A stretch of 64,000 nt of DNA, taken from positions 124,001 to 188,000 of the forward strand of contig NZ_QGDV01000004.1 of the NCBI RefSeq assembly GCF_003149025.1. The letters run 5' to 3'. The stretch comes from Rathayibacter iranicus NCPPB 2253 = VKM Ac-1602 (GTDB taxonomy: Bacteria; Actinomycetota; Actinomycetes; Actinomycetales; Microbacteriaceae). Below the pieces are notes generated by a model, which was not told where the DNA came from, searched no databases, and saw only the letters and a program-made list of their open reading frames with translations. The translations under genes and the position numbers were made by a program. This document shows positions 1 to 9,663 of this stretch, one piece after another (position 1 is the stretch's first letter; every line of letters begins with the position of its first letter).

Positions 1-65
1 CTTCGCCGGCCCGGGTCTGGGGCTCCTTGACCGGCCTCGGCGCGGGCGAGCGCGCCTCGCGCCTC

Positions 66-905
<840 letters not shown>

Positions 906-925
906 TCAGCGGGTTACACGGTAGT

Positions 926-959
926 CACCGGGTTGCGTCGAACACCGGGTTGCGTCGAA
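926..959. repeat. 17-bp tandem duplication
   Basis: Two perfect head-to-tail copies of a 17-bp unit (926-942 and 943-959) plus a few bases of a third lie between the aldo/keto reductase start and the end of the next minus-strand gene. No function is visible; it looks like local slippage. Confidence 0.7.
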
Positions 960-1000
960 CACCGAAAGCCCAGACTAAGTCACGCGGCATGTGCGGCTCG

Positions 1001-1309
1001 TCAGCGTAGTCGCCCGCCGAAACGGGGGACGATCCGGATACCCGTGTCGGCGAGTTCGCGCCGCAACTCCAGGACGATCCGGTCCCCTTCTTCGCGCCAG
1101 GCACGTCGGACAGCGGGCGAATCGAAGCCGCCGTCCCACGGGCGCTGGCTTTCCCACACCTCGTACCAGGCCGTGATCCTGTCCTCAAGTTCTTGGCTCG
1201 CGCCGAGCTCGGTTGCTGTGGGGGTGATATTTTTCACTCCCGACGCCCAGAGACACCACGACGCGGTCACGTCGGGGAAGAACCGAACTTCCCGGAACTC
1301 ATCCTCCAT
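1001..1309 (-). CDS. Hypothetical protein coupled to a secreted protein (candidate immunity protein)
   Basis: 102-aa soluble, charged protein (Trp-rich centre, WDGGFDSPAVRRAW then a helical Arg/Glu-rich tail); family not recognised. Its ATG follows the TAA of the upstream secreted-protein gene with no gap. Its Shine-Dalgarno sequence (AAGGAGG) lies inside the last codons of that gene, so the two are translationally coupled. A small cytosolic protein made strictly together with a secreted partner is the arrangement of toxin/immunity pairs, but no known immunity family is evident; that role is inference. Confidence 0.65.
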   Translation of the reverse strand: MEDEFREVRFFPDVTASWCLWASGVKNITPTATELGASQELEDRITAWYEVWESQRPWDGGFDSPAVRRAWREEGDRIVLELRRELADTGIRIVPRFGGRLR

Positions 1310-1993
1310 TTAGCAAACCTCCTTAGCCTGGGGGAAACTCGTGATCAGGCGATCGCTGTCACTCGCCCACACCGCCCTCGCGCGGAAAGAATATACGGGC
1401 TCTCCGGAATTGACTCTGTAAAAAATTACCTCACTCACTGCACAACGTGTCTTATTTACCGTGTTCCCACCCCTGAACTCGGGATAGCGAATGGCCTGCC
1501 CCGCAGAGAAGGACATCAGATCATCCCAGGACTCCATCCTGTCGTTCTGAGGATCCCAGCCCGCCGCTCGCGCCGCGTCGAACTCATCCTGCCAGTTCCC
1601 CTCGTGCTCGCCGCGGATGTGCTTGTAGCCCCATCCGGTGTCCTTCCCTCCGGTGCCGCACTTCAACCTCACGTCCTGTGATGCGCCGTCCCACCAGTGC
1701 ACGTACTGCGCGAAGACGTCGTCCTCATGATTCAAACTGAAACAGCCGTACCACTGGTTCCAGTCGATCAGCTGCGGCCTCACGTCTCCGCCCTCTCCGG
1801 GAGACCGGTCGGGAAGCCCGAGAGTCGCAGCGGCAATGTCGGCAGGGTCAGCGGGAGTCAGAACGCCGTCGATCATGACTCCGATCCGCACCTCTGTATC
1901 CGTGTGTGCCTCGTCGGCGAGCGTGGCCGGAGCGAGAAGGCCACCTACCATCGCGATCGACGCGATGTGCGCCAAGAACTTCGAATGGAACAC
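1310..1993 (-). CDS. Secreted protein, possible toxin-like C-terminal domain
   Basis: Probable GTG start at 1993, preceded by AAAGGGAG; an upstream ATG at 2008 is possible but has a poor ribosome site. From the GTG the protein has about 227 residues. It begins with a signal peptide (SKF then a hydrophobic stretch ending PATLADEA), so it is exported. The mature part has four Cys and a His-rich patch (GWGYKHIRGEHEGNW) resembling the KHI..H segments of small secreted nuclease or polymorphic-toxin domains, but no family can be named with confidence. It is the first gene of a two-gene unit with the 102-aa protein. Its promoter region and first codons recur as a remnant at 2622-2747. Confidence 0.7.
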   Translation of the reverse strand: MFHSKFLAHIASIAMVGGLLAPATLADEAHTDTEVRIGVMIDGVLTPADPADIAAATLGLPDRSPGEGGDVRPQLIDWNQWYGCFSLNHEDDVFAQYVHWWDGASQDVRLKCGTGGKDTGWGYKHIRGEHEGNWQDEFDAARAAGWDPQNDRMESWDDLMSFSAGQAIRYPEFRGGNTVNKTRCAVSEVIFYRVNSGEPVYSFRARAVWASDSDRLITSFPQAKEVC

Positions 1994-2098
1994 GTGACTC
2001 CCTTTCATTAACTCTGACCGCACAATCACGCTACAAAGATCCGATGGCTCCGGGGCGAAAGTGGCGTGAGGGAGTTCTCAAGGGAAGCGAACGGAATC
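1974..2098 (-). repeat. Promoter/5' end repeat, intact copy
   Basis: About 125 bp covering the upstream region, ribosome site and first codons of the secreted-protein gene. It matches 2622-2747 at roughly three quarters of positions by eye, in the same orientation, so the upstream region and 5' end of this gene have been duplicated. Confidence 0.75.
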
Positions 2099-2162
2099 CC
2101 ATTCAGCGCCGCGGCAAAAGTCGCGGGGGCGAGCGACCGCCCAGACTCTCACTGAGATCGCC

Positions 2163-2399
2163 CTACTTGACACGGATGTCTAACGCCGTTCGCTTGCTAC
2201 GAGTCCACCGCCGGACGCCGAGCCACATGATTAAACCAATTCCTGGGAATAACAGGAGGACGACTCCCCAAACCACCTTATAATATGAGGAGATTCGTTC
2301 CTCTCGGACCATTATTGCGAGAGCCCAGATGGACCACGCCACGACGATAGCCGAAAGGCCGAGAAATATTACGTGAAAATATGAGGTATCAGTAATCAT
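2163..2399 (-). CDS. Small two-helix membrane protein (PLDc_N-like)
   Basis: 78 residues from ATG 2399, with AGGAAGG 10 nt upstream; a TTG two codons earlier is an alternative. Two membrane segments are evident (FHVIFLGLSAIVVAWSIWAL and VVWGVVLLLFPGIGLIMWLG), joined by a short charged loop. The second helix with its Pro-Gly-Ile-Gly turn followed by Trp and Arg resembles the phospholipase-D nuclease N-terminal (PLDc_N) family, as does the protein at 43100-43480. Specific function unknown. It lies between the intact and the decayed copy of the secreted-protein promoter repeat. Confidence 0.65.
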   Translation of the reverse strand: MITDTSYFHVIFLGLSAIVVAWSIWALAIMVREERISSYYKVVWGVVLLLFPGIGLIMWLGVRRWTRSKRTALDIRVK

Positions 2400-2484
2400 G
2401 ATCAATATGCCTTCCTGGAGTGACGCTTCGTGCGCCTACGGCCAAAGATGCTGCCGACTCGAAGAGAACTGACGTGCACTTCAT
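2389..2484 (-). CDS. Possible 31-codon leader ORF
   Basis: ATG at 2484 is preceded by a good GAGGAG at 6 nt spacing. The frame runs 31 codons and stops inside the start of the 80-codon membrane gene, overlapping it. No family or signal is recognisable. The ribosome site and the overlap suggest translation coupled to the next gene, but it could also be the decayed end of the second secreted-protein copy that began near 2640. Confidence 0.3.
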   Translation of the reverse strand: MKCTSVLFESAASLAVGARSVTPGRHIDHDY

Positions 2485-2621
2485 CGTCGTCTCCTCTCAA
2501 TCGTCGGCTGCGAGTATGAGGCGAATGCAAAATTTAGGTGGGCTTGAGAAAGACCGAGGCGCGCTCATTGAGTATGCAAGAGCATTTTGCATAAGCTTCT
2601 CTGTAATCTCGTACGAGCAAC

Positions 2622-2747
2622 CAGAACTTCGAAAGGAATATGTGACTCCTCTACGATTAACTCTGATCGCACAGTCACGCTAGACAGGTCTGATGTCTTC
2701 GATGCGAAAATGGCGTGAGCGAGTTCTCAAGGGATACGAACGGAATC
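2622..2747 (-). pseudogene. Remnant of a second secreted-protein gene (promoter, RBS, first codons)
   Basis: This stretch matches 1974-2098. The ribosome site (GAGGAG) is kept, but the start codon position reads ATA instead of GTG. The next codons still correspond (TTC-TCG-AAG-TTC) before similarity is lost and a stop follows. It is best read as the 5' stump of a duplicated copy of the gene at 1310-1993. The surrounding gap 2485-2920 shows no other gene until rnhA. Confidence 0.6.
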
Positions 2748-2920
2748 TCTCACACGGACCGAACAACCACTTCCGCGCGGTTCGTCTCCGTCCGTTCACC
2801 TCGACCAGTGGGCGCGCGCCGTCAGACTCCTCGCCGGTCGGATGCCGACTACCCTCGGAAGGCGCCGAATGGCGTTCAGTATCGACGCCGAGCATCGAGA
2901 ACACACAGGGAGAATCACAC

Positions 2921-3442
2921 GTGAGCATCATTGCCGCCGCAGACGGATCCGCACTGGGCAACCCCGGCCCTGCCGGCTGGGCCTGGTACGTAGACGAAAA
3001 CCGCTGGGCGGCCGGCGGCTGGGCGCACGGCACGAACAACATCGGCGAGCTCACCGCGGTACTCGAGCTGCTGCGGGCGACGAAGCAAGAGGAGGAGCCG
3101 CTCCACATCCTGTGCGACAGCCAGTACGCGATCAAGGCCTGCACCGAATGGCTGCCGGGCTGGAAGCGGAAGGGCTGGCGCAAGGCCGATGGCAAGCCGG
3201 TGATGAATGTCGAGATCATCCAGGCGCTCGACGAGGAGCTGCAGGGCCGCGCGGTCACTTTCGAGTGGGTGAAAGGGCACGCACACCACCGGATGAATGA
3301 AGCCGCCGATGTGCGCGCGCGCAACGCTGCGACCGCCTACCAGCGCCGGCAGCCGGTCGACGTGGGTCCCGGATGGCCGACCGCATCGGCACCCGCCTCC
3401 CCCGCCGCTCCTGTCGCCGAAGACTCGACGACGCTCTTCTAA
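2921..3442 (+). CDS. rnhA: Ribonuclease HI
   Basis: 173-aa RNase H fold enzyme that cuts the RNA strand of RNA/DNA hybrids (R-loops, primers). The four acidic active-site residues are visible: Asp8 (DGSALGNPGP), Glu43 (NNIGELTAV), Asp66 (CDSQYA) and Asp130 (NEAADVRARNAA). A GH-AHH loop supplies the histidine. The start is GTG 2921, preceded by AGGGAGA; the open frame continues upstream to 2693 but that part lacks family similarity. The C-terminal 35 residues are Pro/Ala-rich and probably disordered. Confidence 0.93.
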   Translation: MSIIAAADGSALGNPGPAGWAWYVDENRWAAGGWAHGTNNIGELTAVLELLRATKQEEEPLHILCDSQYAIKACTEWLPGWKRKGWRKADGKPVMNVEIIQALDEELQGRAVTFEWVKGHAHHRMNEAADVRARNAATAYQRRQPVDVGPGWPTASAPASPAAPVAEDSTTLF

Positions 3443-3457
3443 CCAGAGCTCTCCCGA

Positions 3458-5056
3458 TCAGGGCAGGCGCAGCACACCCGTCGCGACGAGTTCGCGCACG
3501 CGCGGGAGGACCGAGTCGGCTACCGCCTGCTCCTGCACCTCCAGGAGCGACGCGACCGCCGCGACGATCGCCGCCACTGAGAGGTCGCCGTCGCAGGCGC
3601 CGACCACCGCGGCAAGCGCGGTGTCGACCTCCTCGACGCGCGCGAAACCTCCGCCCTGGCGCAGCCGCAGCACCGTCGGGTCGTCGTTGCCCGGCCAGTA
3701 GTGCCGCTCCTCCGTAACGTCGCCCGCCACCACGAGCGGCAGAGCCGCTAAGGCGCGGTCGTCCAGGGCCGAGAGTACCTCCGCTGCCTCGAGGCAGGAC
3801 GCCAGGTGCCCGCCAAGCCCGGCCGTCGCGACCGCGGTGGTGATGCGCTCAAGGCGCCGGATCGGTGGCCTCGGCTGCTCGGGGAGGCGAAGGGTCACGA
3901 AGCCGAAGCCCACCCCCGTCACGCCGCGCCGCTCGAAGTCGCTGAGCCAGGCCTCGACCAGCGCGTCGACGTCGGCTCCGCGGACCGTACCGCCATCACG
4001 GATCCACGTCTCGGCGTAGACCGCGGGGTCCTGGCGCTCGCGCTCCACGATCCAGACGTCGAGCGGGGAGGCCGTGCTGCCGATCCAGGCGTCCAGACCG
4101 GCGGGCTCGGGCTCGAGGGCCTGCTCCAGAGGACTGCGGACGTCGGCGAGCCAGTCTGCGATCCGGTCGAACGCATCCGCGCCCTCCCGGTACTCCCAAT
4201 TGCCAAGCAACTGCGCGACCCCGCCGGGCTTCAGGTGCTGGGCGGCGCCGAGGATCACCCGGCGAACGATCTCATCGCCCTCGAGCCCGCCGTCGCGGTA
4301 CTCGTAGGAGGGGACGCCGGCGGCTCGCGGAGTGATGACGAAAGGCGGGTTCGTCACGATCTGGTCGAACCGCTCCCCCGCAACCGGTTCGTAGAGACTG
4401 CCGAGACGGAACTCGATGTTCTCGATCCCGTTCAACGCCGCGGTAAAGGCGGCGAGGGCGAGCGCCCGTTCGGAGATGTCGGTGGCCACGACATGCTCCG
4501 CATGGCGGGACGCGTGTAGCGCCTGGATCCCGCAGCCCGTACCGAGGTCGAGGACCCGACCAACGGGGCGCTGGATCATCAGCCCGGTGAGGCTGAGGCT
4601 CGCGCCGCCAACCCCGAGTACGTGGTCCTCATCGAGGGGGCGGCCGAGGGCGAGCTCGCCGAGATCGGAGGCGATCCACCACGAGGCCGCGCCGCGCTGG
4701 TCGACGACGTCGTATGGCCGCAGGTCGAGCGCGGCAGTGACCACCGCGCCGGCAGCGACCCGCACGAGGCCGAGTTCCACGGCACCCTCCAGCGCGAGAG
4801 CGCCGAACGCCTCCTCCGCCTCGTCCGCCGAAACGGGGTCGGCCAGGAGAAAGAGGCGGGCAAGGGTCGCCAGTGCATCGCGGTCGCCTGCGCGCTCCAA
4901 CGCCCGACGAGCGGGGACGCGGTCGCCTCGGTGCAGGGCCTGGGCCGCCTCGTCTCCCCACAGCCCGCGCACCTTGTCGACGCGATAGTGGGCGCGGGTG
5001 AGGTCGTCGCGTAACAATGCGATGCGGGGGCGGTCCACGTGGTCTGCTGGTTGCAC
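3458..5056 (-). CDS. Class I SAM-dependent methyltransferase (PrmC/RlmG-like)
   Basis: About 532 aa. An N-terminal helical region precedes a Rossmann methyltransferase domain with the SAM loop ([10 protein letters not shown], about residue 170) and the catalytic NPPF motif (about 236). NPPF marks methylation of a planar amide or exocyclic amine, as in release-factor Gln or rRNA guanine N2 methyltransferases. A further C-terminal region of about 250 residues is typical of a mostly actinobacterial subfamily of unknown substrate. The start is taken as GTG 5056 because GAGG lies 8 nt before it; GTG 5074 is the longer alternative. Divergent from the nitroreductase-like gene. Confidence 0.85.
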   Translation of the reverse strand: MQPADHVDRPRIALLRDDLTRAHYRVDKVRGLWGDEAAQALHRGDRVPARRALERAGDRDALATLARLFLLADPVSADEAEEAFGALALEGAVELGLVRVAAGAVVTAALDLRPYDVVDQRGAASWWIASDLGELALGRPLDEDHVLGVGGASLSLTGLMIQRPVGRVLDLGTGCGIQALHASRHAEHVVATDISERALALAAFTAALNGIENIEFRLGSLYEPVAGERFDQIVTNPPFVITPRAAGVPSYEYRDGGLEGDEIVRRVILGAAQHLKPGGVAQLLGNWEYREGADAFDRIADWLADVRSPLEQALEPEPAGLDAWIGSTASPLDVWIVERERQDPAVYAETWIRDGGTVRGADVDALVEAWLSDFERRGVTGVGFGFVTLRLPEQPRPPIRRLERITTAVATAGLGGHLASCLEAAEVLSALDDRALAALPLVVAGDVTEERHYWPGNDDPTVLRLRQGGGFARVEEVDTALAAVVGACDGDLSVAAIVAAVASLLEVQEQAVADSVLPRVRELVATGVLRLP

Positions 5057-5116
5057 CGCTCCATCCTCGTGCACGTGGGTCGGCCGCCCGGCCCGCCGCG
5101 GCCGTACGATCGGAGC

Positions 5117-5554
5117 ATGCCCCTGACCGGAGAGTACGAACCGAGCACGTCCGAGTGGGCCCGCGAGCAGGCGGAGCTCTACGAACGCACCGGCGGAGCC
5201 GAGGGCAACCTCCTTCGCGGTCGCCCCATCATCGTGTTAACCACCGTCGGCTCGACGAGCGGGAAGCTGCGCAAGACCGCGCTGATGCGTGTCGAGCACG
5301 ACGGGGAATACGTCGTCGTCGCTTCCAAGGGCGGCGCGCCCGAGCATCCCGTCTGGTACGGAAATATGCGCAAGGAGCCCCACGTCGAGCTACAGGACGG
5401 GCCGGTGAAGAAGGACTACACGGCGAGCGTCCTGGAGGGGGAGCTTCGCGACACCTGGTGGGAGCGCGCCGTCGCGGCGTGGCCGGACTACGCCGAGTAC
5501 CAGACGAAGACCGAACGTCAGATTCCGCTCGTCCTGCTCACGCCCTGGTCGTGA
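5117..5554 (+). CDS. F420-dependent nitroreductase family protein (Ddn-like)
   Basis: 145 aa, typical length for the deazaflavin-dependent nitroreductase family, a split beta-barrel fold. Family hallmarks: [23 protein letters not shown] (first strands and phosphate-binding turn), [19 protein letters not shown], and a C-terminal [10 protein letters not shown]. Members bind F420 and reduce quinones or unsaturated lactones. ATG 5117 with GGAG just upstream is chosen; the open frame extends back to 5039. It is one of at least three candidate F420 enzymes in the window. Confidence 0.88.
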   Translation: MPLTGEYEPSTSEWAREQAELYERTGGAEGNLLRGRPIIVLTTVGSTSGKLRKTALMRVEHDGEYVVVASKGGAPEHPVWYGNMRKEPHVELQDGPVKKDYTASVLEGELRDTWWERAVAAWPDYAEYQTKTERQIPLVLLTPWS

Positions 5555-5562
5555 GCCGCGGC

Positions 5563-5616
5563 CTGGCGCCTCGGACCCTTGTGGCGCCTCAGACCCTCGT
5601 GGCGCCTCAGACCCTC
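5563..5616. repeat. 18-bp tandem repeat, three copies, between convergent genes
   Basis: Units at 5563-5580, 5581-5598 and 5599-5616; the last two are identical and the first differs at three positions. Each contains the palindrome GGCGCC and, on the minus strand, a TGA in the same frame. The lipase gene therefore ends inside the repeat with two more in-frame stops behind it. Confidence 0.85.
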
Positions 5617-6326
5617 GCCGCAATCAGGTCGAGCACCCTCGGGTGCGAGAGCAGCGCGAAGTGCCCGACCACCGATACCGCGATGTTCTCGTGCGCACCG
5701 ACGAGCCTGCTCCCACCCGGGATGTACTGGTCGCGCATCCCGTAGATCGACGTGATCCGTGCGTCGGCCTCGCGCTCCTCGAGCAGCCGCCGAATGAGCG
5801 GGCGGTGCGGCGAGAATTCTCGCAGGCCTCGGGCCGGGGCAATGCGCGCCAGAGGCGACCCGTTGAACGGAGTCGAGACGGCGATCATCCGCTCGATACG
5901 CTGCTCGTCGCGGTCATCAACGACCATCATGTGCTTGCCGATCAAGCCGCCCTTGCTATGAGCCACGATGACGACTCCGCGCAGGTCGTGCTCGCGGAGG
6001 TAGTCCTGGCCGAGACCCGCCGCGGCGACAATCGGACGCGTGTTGTAGCCGAGCGCGGGGAGCACGTGGATGGGATGCCCGGCCGCATGCAGCCGTTGCG
6101 CGATCGGGCGCAGGAACTGCCAGGTCTCGTAGATGCCCGGGATCAGCAGCACGGGAGCGCCGTCGCCGGACGAGTACCGCGACACATCCCAACCCTCGCG
6201 CAGGTGCGTGAAGCGCGAGCCATAGGCGTAACGGTAGTCACGCAGATACGCGGCGCGGAGCGAGACCGAGCGGCGCGCGAGGCGACGGACGCTCCTGGCC
6301 GCGGGGCTCCCCTCGCCTGAGGTCAG
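5607..6326 (-). CDS. Alpha/beta-hydrolase (triacylglycerol lipase-like)
   Basis: About 239 aa. Conserved core: LLIPGIYETW (oxyanion region), the nucleophile elbow AHSKGG (G-x-S-x-G type with Ala first) and a C-terminal GHFALLSHP supplying the His. STPFNGSPLARI matches lipases that follow the AHSKGG elbow. The N-terminus is uncertain. The frame is open far upstream through the lyase gene, but similarity begins near 6290, and the most plausible start is CTG 6324-6326, overlapping the TGA of the lyase gene with GGGGTGA upstream. Translationally coupled to the lyase. Confidence 0.8.
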   Translation of the reverse strand: MTSGEGSPAARSVRRLARRSVSLRAAYLRDYRYAYGSRFTHLREGWDVSRYSSGDGAPVLLIPGIYETWQFLRPIAQRLHAAGHPIHVLPALGYNTRPIVAAAGLGQDYLREHDLRGVVIVAHSKGGLIGKHMMVVDDRDEQRIERMIAVSTPFNGSPLARIAPARGLREFSPHRPLIRRLLEEREADARITSIYGMRDQYIPGGSRLVGAHENIAVSVVGHFALLSHPRVLDLIAARV

Positions 6327-7192
6327 AGCGGATTCACCCCGAACGCGGTCGCGAGCTTGTCGATCTTCTTTGCCCGACCCAGGCGCGGCAGGTCGCTGCC
6401 GTCGCGGATGACGCGGCCGCGGGCTTCGAACTCGTCGAGGAAATCGCGAGCCCAGGCGACGTCGGAGGGTGTCGGGCTGATGACCTCGTTGATCACGGCG
6501 AGCTGTTCGGTGTCGAGGCACAGCTTGCCCGTCAATCCGAGCGAGACGGTCAGCGCGGACTGCTCTCGCAGCACCGGGTGGCTGTTCGAGACGGTCGGTC
6601 CATCGATGGGACCGGGAAGGTCGCCGATGCGGGAGGCCACGACAAGACGCGAGCGCGGATAGGCCATCGCCAGGTCATCCGCGCTGGTGCCGGTATCGCG
6701 GCGGTAGTCGCCACTCCCGAAGGCGAGGCGGAAGGTGCCGCGCGCGCGGGCGATCGCGACCGCCTCCTCGATTCCCAGGGCTGATTCGACGAGCGCGAGC
6801 ACCGGAGTGGCGCCGCCGAGCCGGTCGAAGGTCTCGGTGACGTGTTCGCCCGCCTCGGTCTTGGCGAGCATGACGCCGGCAAGACCCGGCAAACCTTTGA
6901 GCGCGTCGACGTCGTCCGACCAGAACGGGGTGGAGTGGTCGTTGATCCGGACCCAGGCACGCTTATCGCCCCTCAGCCACTCGGCCACGTCGGCGCGGGC
7001 GTCCGGCTTGGCCTTGGGGTCGACCGCATCCTCGATATCGAGGACGATCTGGTCGGCGCGGGAGGTGTGCGCCGCGTCGAAAGTCTCGGTACGCGCGGCG
7101 TTCACTAGCAGCCAGGAGCGCGCGATCTCGGGGGCTATGTCGCGCCCCTTGCGCTTCGCGAGGGTGGCGGCGGTGGTCTCGGGCAACGTCAC
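6323..7192 (-). CDS. HpcH/HpaI aldolase / CitE-like acyl-CoA lyase
   Basis: 289 aa from GTG 7192, which has GAGAGGAG upstream; the open frame extends to 7315 without similarity. TIM-barrel CitE family: RSWLLVNAARTE, the metal/phosphate segment VLDIEDAVDP, VALVESALGIEEA with the metal-binding Glu, and FGSGDYRRDTG. CitE-like proteins cleave or form C-C bonds in beta-hydroxyacyl-CoA compounds such as malyl- or citramalyl-CoA. No citrate lyase partners are present, so it is a stand-alone member. First gene of a pair with the lipase. Confidence 0.85.
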   Translation of the reverse strand: MTLPETTAATLAKRKGRDIAPEIARSWLLVNAARTETFDAAHTSRADQIVLDIEDAVDPKAKPDARADVAEWLRGDKRAWVRINDHSTPFWSDDVDALKGLPGLAGVMLAKTEAGEHVTETFDRLGGATPVLALVESALGIEEAVAIARARGTFRLAFGSGDYRRDTGTSADDLAMAYPRSRLVVASRIGDLPGPIDGPTVSNSHPVLREQSALTVSLGLTGKLCLDTEQLAVINEVISPTPSDVAWARDFLDEFEARGRVIRDGSDLPRLGRAKKIDKLATAFGVNPL

Positions 7193-7353
7193 AGGGGACT
7201 CCTCTCGGTGGCGCGGTGCTCGCTCCGCGGGCACTAGGAAAGCGGCGGCGCCGGGAACCAGGGTAGCGGTGAGCGTCGGCCGCTCGCTCCTCAGGCAACG
7301 TCTGGGCACACCCACAGGGTCAGCAGGACCGTGGGGAGACGGACCGCACAGCC

Positions 7354-7872
7354 CTAGGAGACCGAACGCTTCGCGAGCCCCTTCGCGAACGCCGCCTGGC
7401 CGACGTGCTGAGTGTCATCGTCGATCACCGACATCAGACGCACGGCGAGCGTGACGGGCGGATCCCACTGCTCGTCGACGACGCGGGTGAGGTCGTCGTC
7501 GGCGAGGGTGGCGAGGAACGCGAGCGTCTGCTCGTGGACGGCGTCGATATAGGCCGCGAGCAGCTCGGCCGGGACAGCGGCGAGCGCCGCCACCTCCGCC
7601 GGCTCCTGGCCGTACCCGGTGACTCCGGGGCCGAATGGCACTCCGGAGCGCTCATGGAAGCCGTCTGTGGTCCACACCTGCTCGTGGCCGGCGAGTGGGG
7701 CGAGATGGTCGTCCTGCACCCGCGTCAGGTGCCAGATGAGCCAGGCAGGGGAATTCGAGCGCGCATCAGCCCGGAAGGCGAGCTGCCCTGGGCTGCTGTC
7801 GTCGAGGACCGCGTGCACGTTCTCGTGCACCCGACCGAAGGCGTCGCGGAGGAGGTCGATGGCTGAACTCAT
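7354..7872 (-). CDS. DinB/DUF664 family protein
   Basis: 172 aa from ATG 7872. Four-helix-bundle DinB-like protein: SSAIDLLRDAFGRVHENVHAVL starts helix one. Potential metal ligands are in WLIWHLTRVQDDHL and DDDTQHVGQAAF, whose spacing matches the three-histidine metal site of the superfamily. Members include thiol-S-transferases for mycothiol/bacillithiol, but the substrate is unknown here. It is divergent from the acyl-CoA ligase; the 90-bp gap holds both promoters. Confidence 0.85.
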   Translation of the reverse strand: MSSAIDLLRDAFGRVHENVHAVLDDSSPGQLAFRADARSNSPAWLIWHLTRVQDDHLAPLAGHEQVWTTDGFHERSGVPFGPGVTGYGQEPAEVAALAAVPAELLAAYIDAVHEQTLAFLATLADDDLTRVVDEQWDPPVTLAVRLMSVIDDDTQHVGQAAFAKGLAKRSVS

Positions 7873-7962
7873 TCCGCCAGCCTGCCGCTTCCACGTGTCG
7901 GGCGGCACCCCCCTTCGCGTGCCGTGGAGCAACTGCGGTGGCGCATACCGGATACTCGATTC

Positions 7963-9663
7963 GTGACTTCCGGATCCTCGAACCTGGCAACGAAGCCGTG
8001 GCTGTCCTCCTATGCGGAGGGCGTCCCCACCGAGATCGACCCGCCCACCCAGACCCTCGTCGATCTGCTCGAGGACTCGGTCGCCCGGTACCGCCGAGGC
8101 GTCGCGCTGGAATTCTTCGGCGCGAGCACGAGCTACGCGGAGCTGGGCGAGCAGGTCGAGCGCGCTGCGGAGGGGCTGCGCCGTCTGGGCGTCCGGGCCG
8201 GTGACCGAGTCGCGCTCGTGCTCCCCAACTGCCCCGAGCACGTCGTCGCGTTCTACGCCGCGCTGCGGCTAGGGGCGGTCGTCGTCGAGCACAACCCGCT
8301 CTACACCCCGAGGGAGCTGCGGCGGCAGTTCGAGGACCACGGCGCCCGCGTCGCGGTGGTCTGGAACAAGGTCGCCGACGTCGTCGCCACTATGCCGACC
8401 GACCTCGGGATCGAGCGCGTCGTGTCCGTGGACCTCACCCGCTCCTTCCCACTCGGCAAGCGGCTCGCGCTGCGCCTTCCCCTGCCGGCAGCGCGGGCGG
8501 CGCGCACCAAGCTGACCGCGAGGCCGCGCTCACGCTCCCTTGTGACGTTCGCGTCCCTCCTCCACCACCACCGCTTGTCCCACTCGTACCCGCGACCCGC
8601 TCTCGCCGACACCGCGCTGCTGCAGTACACCAGCGGCACCTCGGGCCTGCCGAAAGGAGCGATTCTCTCGCACGCGAACCTGCGCGCTAATGCTCTCCAG
8701 GGGCGCGCGTGGGTGCCCGGCCTGAGCGAGGGCGACGAGACGTTTTACGCCGTTCTCCCTCTGTTCCACGCCTACGGGCTCACCCTCTGCCTGACCTTCG
8801 CGATCAGCATCGGCGCGAAAGTCGTGCTGTTCCCCACATTCGACGTCGATTTGGTCAAGGCCGCCGTCACGAAATCGCCGCCCACCTTCCTGCCCGCGGT
8901 GCCGCCGGTGTACGACGCGCTCGCCCGCGCCTCCGAGCGCCATGAGCTCGATCTGCGCAGCATCCGCTTCGCCATCTCGGGCGCGATGAGCCTTCCGGTC
9001 GCGACGGTCGATCGGTGGGAGCGGGCGAGTCGGGGACTCCTGGTCGAGGGGTACGGAATGACCGAGAGTTCCCCCGTCGCGCTGGGCAATCCGGTCGGCC
9101 CCACCCGCCGACCCGGCACAGTGGGCGTGCCATTCCCGAGCACGACGATCCGCCTCGTCGACCCGGATGATCCGTCCGTCGATCGCGGTCCCGGCGAGTC
9201 CGGCGAGCTGCTGCTGCACGGGCCGCAGGTGTTCCAGGGCTACTGGAAGCGGCCGGAGGAGACCGCCGAGGCGCTCCTGCCCGGCGGCTGGCTCCGCACC
9301 GGCGACATCGCCACGGTCTCGGCCGACGGCTTCGTCACGATCGTCGACCGCGCGAAAGAGCTCATCATCACGGGCGGATTCAACGTCTCCCCCACCGAGG
9401 TCGAGGGCGTGCTGGAGACACATCCGGACGTGATGCGCGCGGCGGTCGTGGGGCTGCCCCGCCCGGATGGTGGCGAGAGCGTGGCGGCGGCCGTGGTGCT
9501 GCGGGCCGGCACCGCTGTGGATCCGGAGGCACTGCGCGACTTCTGCCGCCTGCACCTCACGCCCTACAAGGTGCCCAAGCGCATCGTGCCGGTCGCCGAA
9601 CTCCCAACCTCGCTCATCGGGAAAGTGTTGCGGCGCGAGGTGCGCGCCAGCATGCTCGACTGA
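7963..9663 (+). CDS. Long-chain fatty acid--CoA ligase (AMP-binding)
   Basis: 566-aa ANL-superfamily enzyme that adenylates a carboxylic acid and transfers it to CoA. A3/P-loop YTSGTSGLPKG near residue 222, A5 YGMTESSP near 363, A7 TGDIA near 446, the hinge DRAKELIITGGFN, and the catalytic Lys in SLIGKVLRRE near the C-terminus. The start is GTG 7963; the frame extends to 7924. There is no Shine-Dalgarno; a GATACT box 6 nt upstream could allow leaderless translation. Followed by a thiolase, which suggests fatty-acid activation and degradation or ketoacyl-CoA metabolism. Confidence 0.92.
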   Translation: MTSGSSNLATKPWLSSYAEGVPTEIDPPTQTLVDLLEDSVARYRRGVALEFFGASTSYAELGEQVERAAEGLRRLGVRAGDRVALVLPNCPEHVVAFYAALRLGAVVVEHNPLYTPRELRRQFEDHGARVAVVWNKVADVVATMPTDLGIERVVSVDLTRSFPLGKRLALRLPLPAARAARTKLTARPRSRSLVTFASLLHHHRLSHSYPRPALADTALLQYTSGTSGLPKGAILSHANLRANALQGRAWVPGLSEGDETFYAVLPLFHAYGLTLCLTFAISIGAKVVLFPTFDVDLVKAAVTKSPPTFLPAVPPVYDALARASERHELDLRSIRFAISGAMSLPVATVDRWERASRGLLVEGYGMTESSPVALGNPVGPTRRPGTVGVPFPSTTIRLVDPDDPSVDRGPGESGELLLHGPQVFQGYWKRPEETAEALLPGGWLRTGDIATVSADGFVTIVDRAKELIITGGFNVSPTEVEGVLETHPDVMRAAVVGLPRPDGGESVAAAVVLRAGTAVDPEALRDFCRLHLTPYKVPKRIVPVAELPTSLIGKVLRREVRASMLD

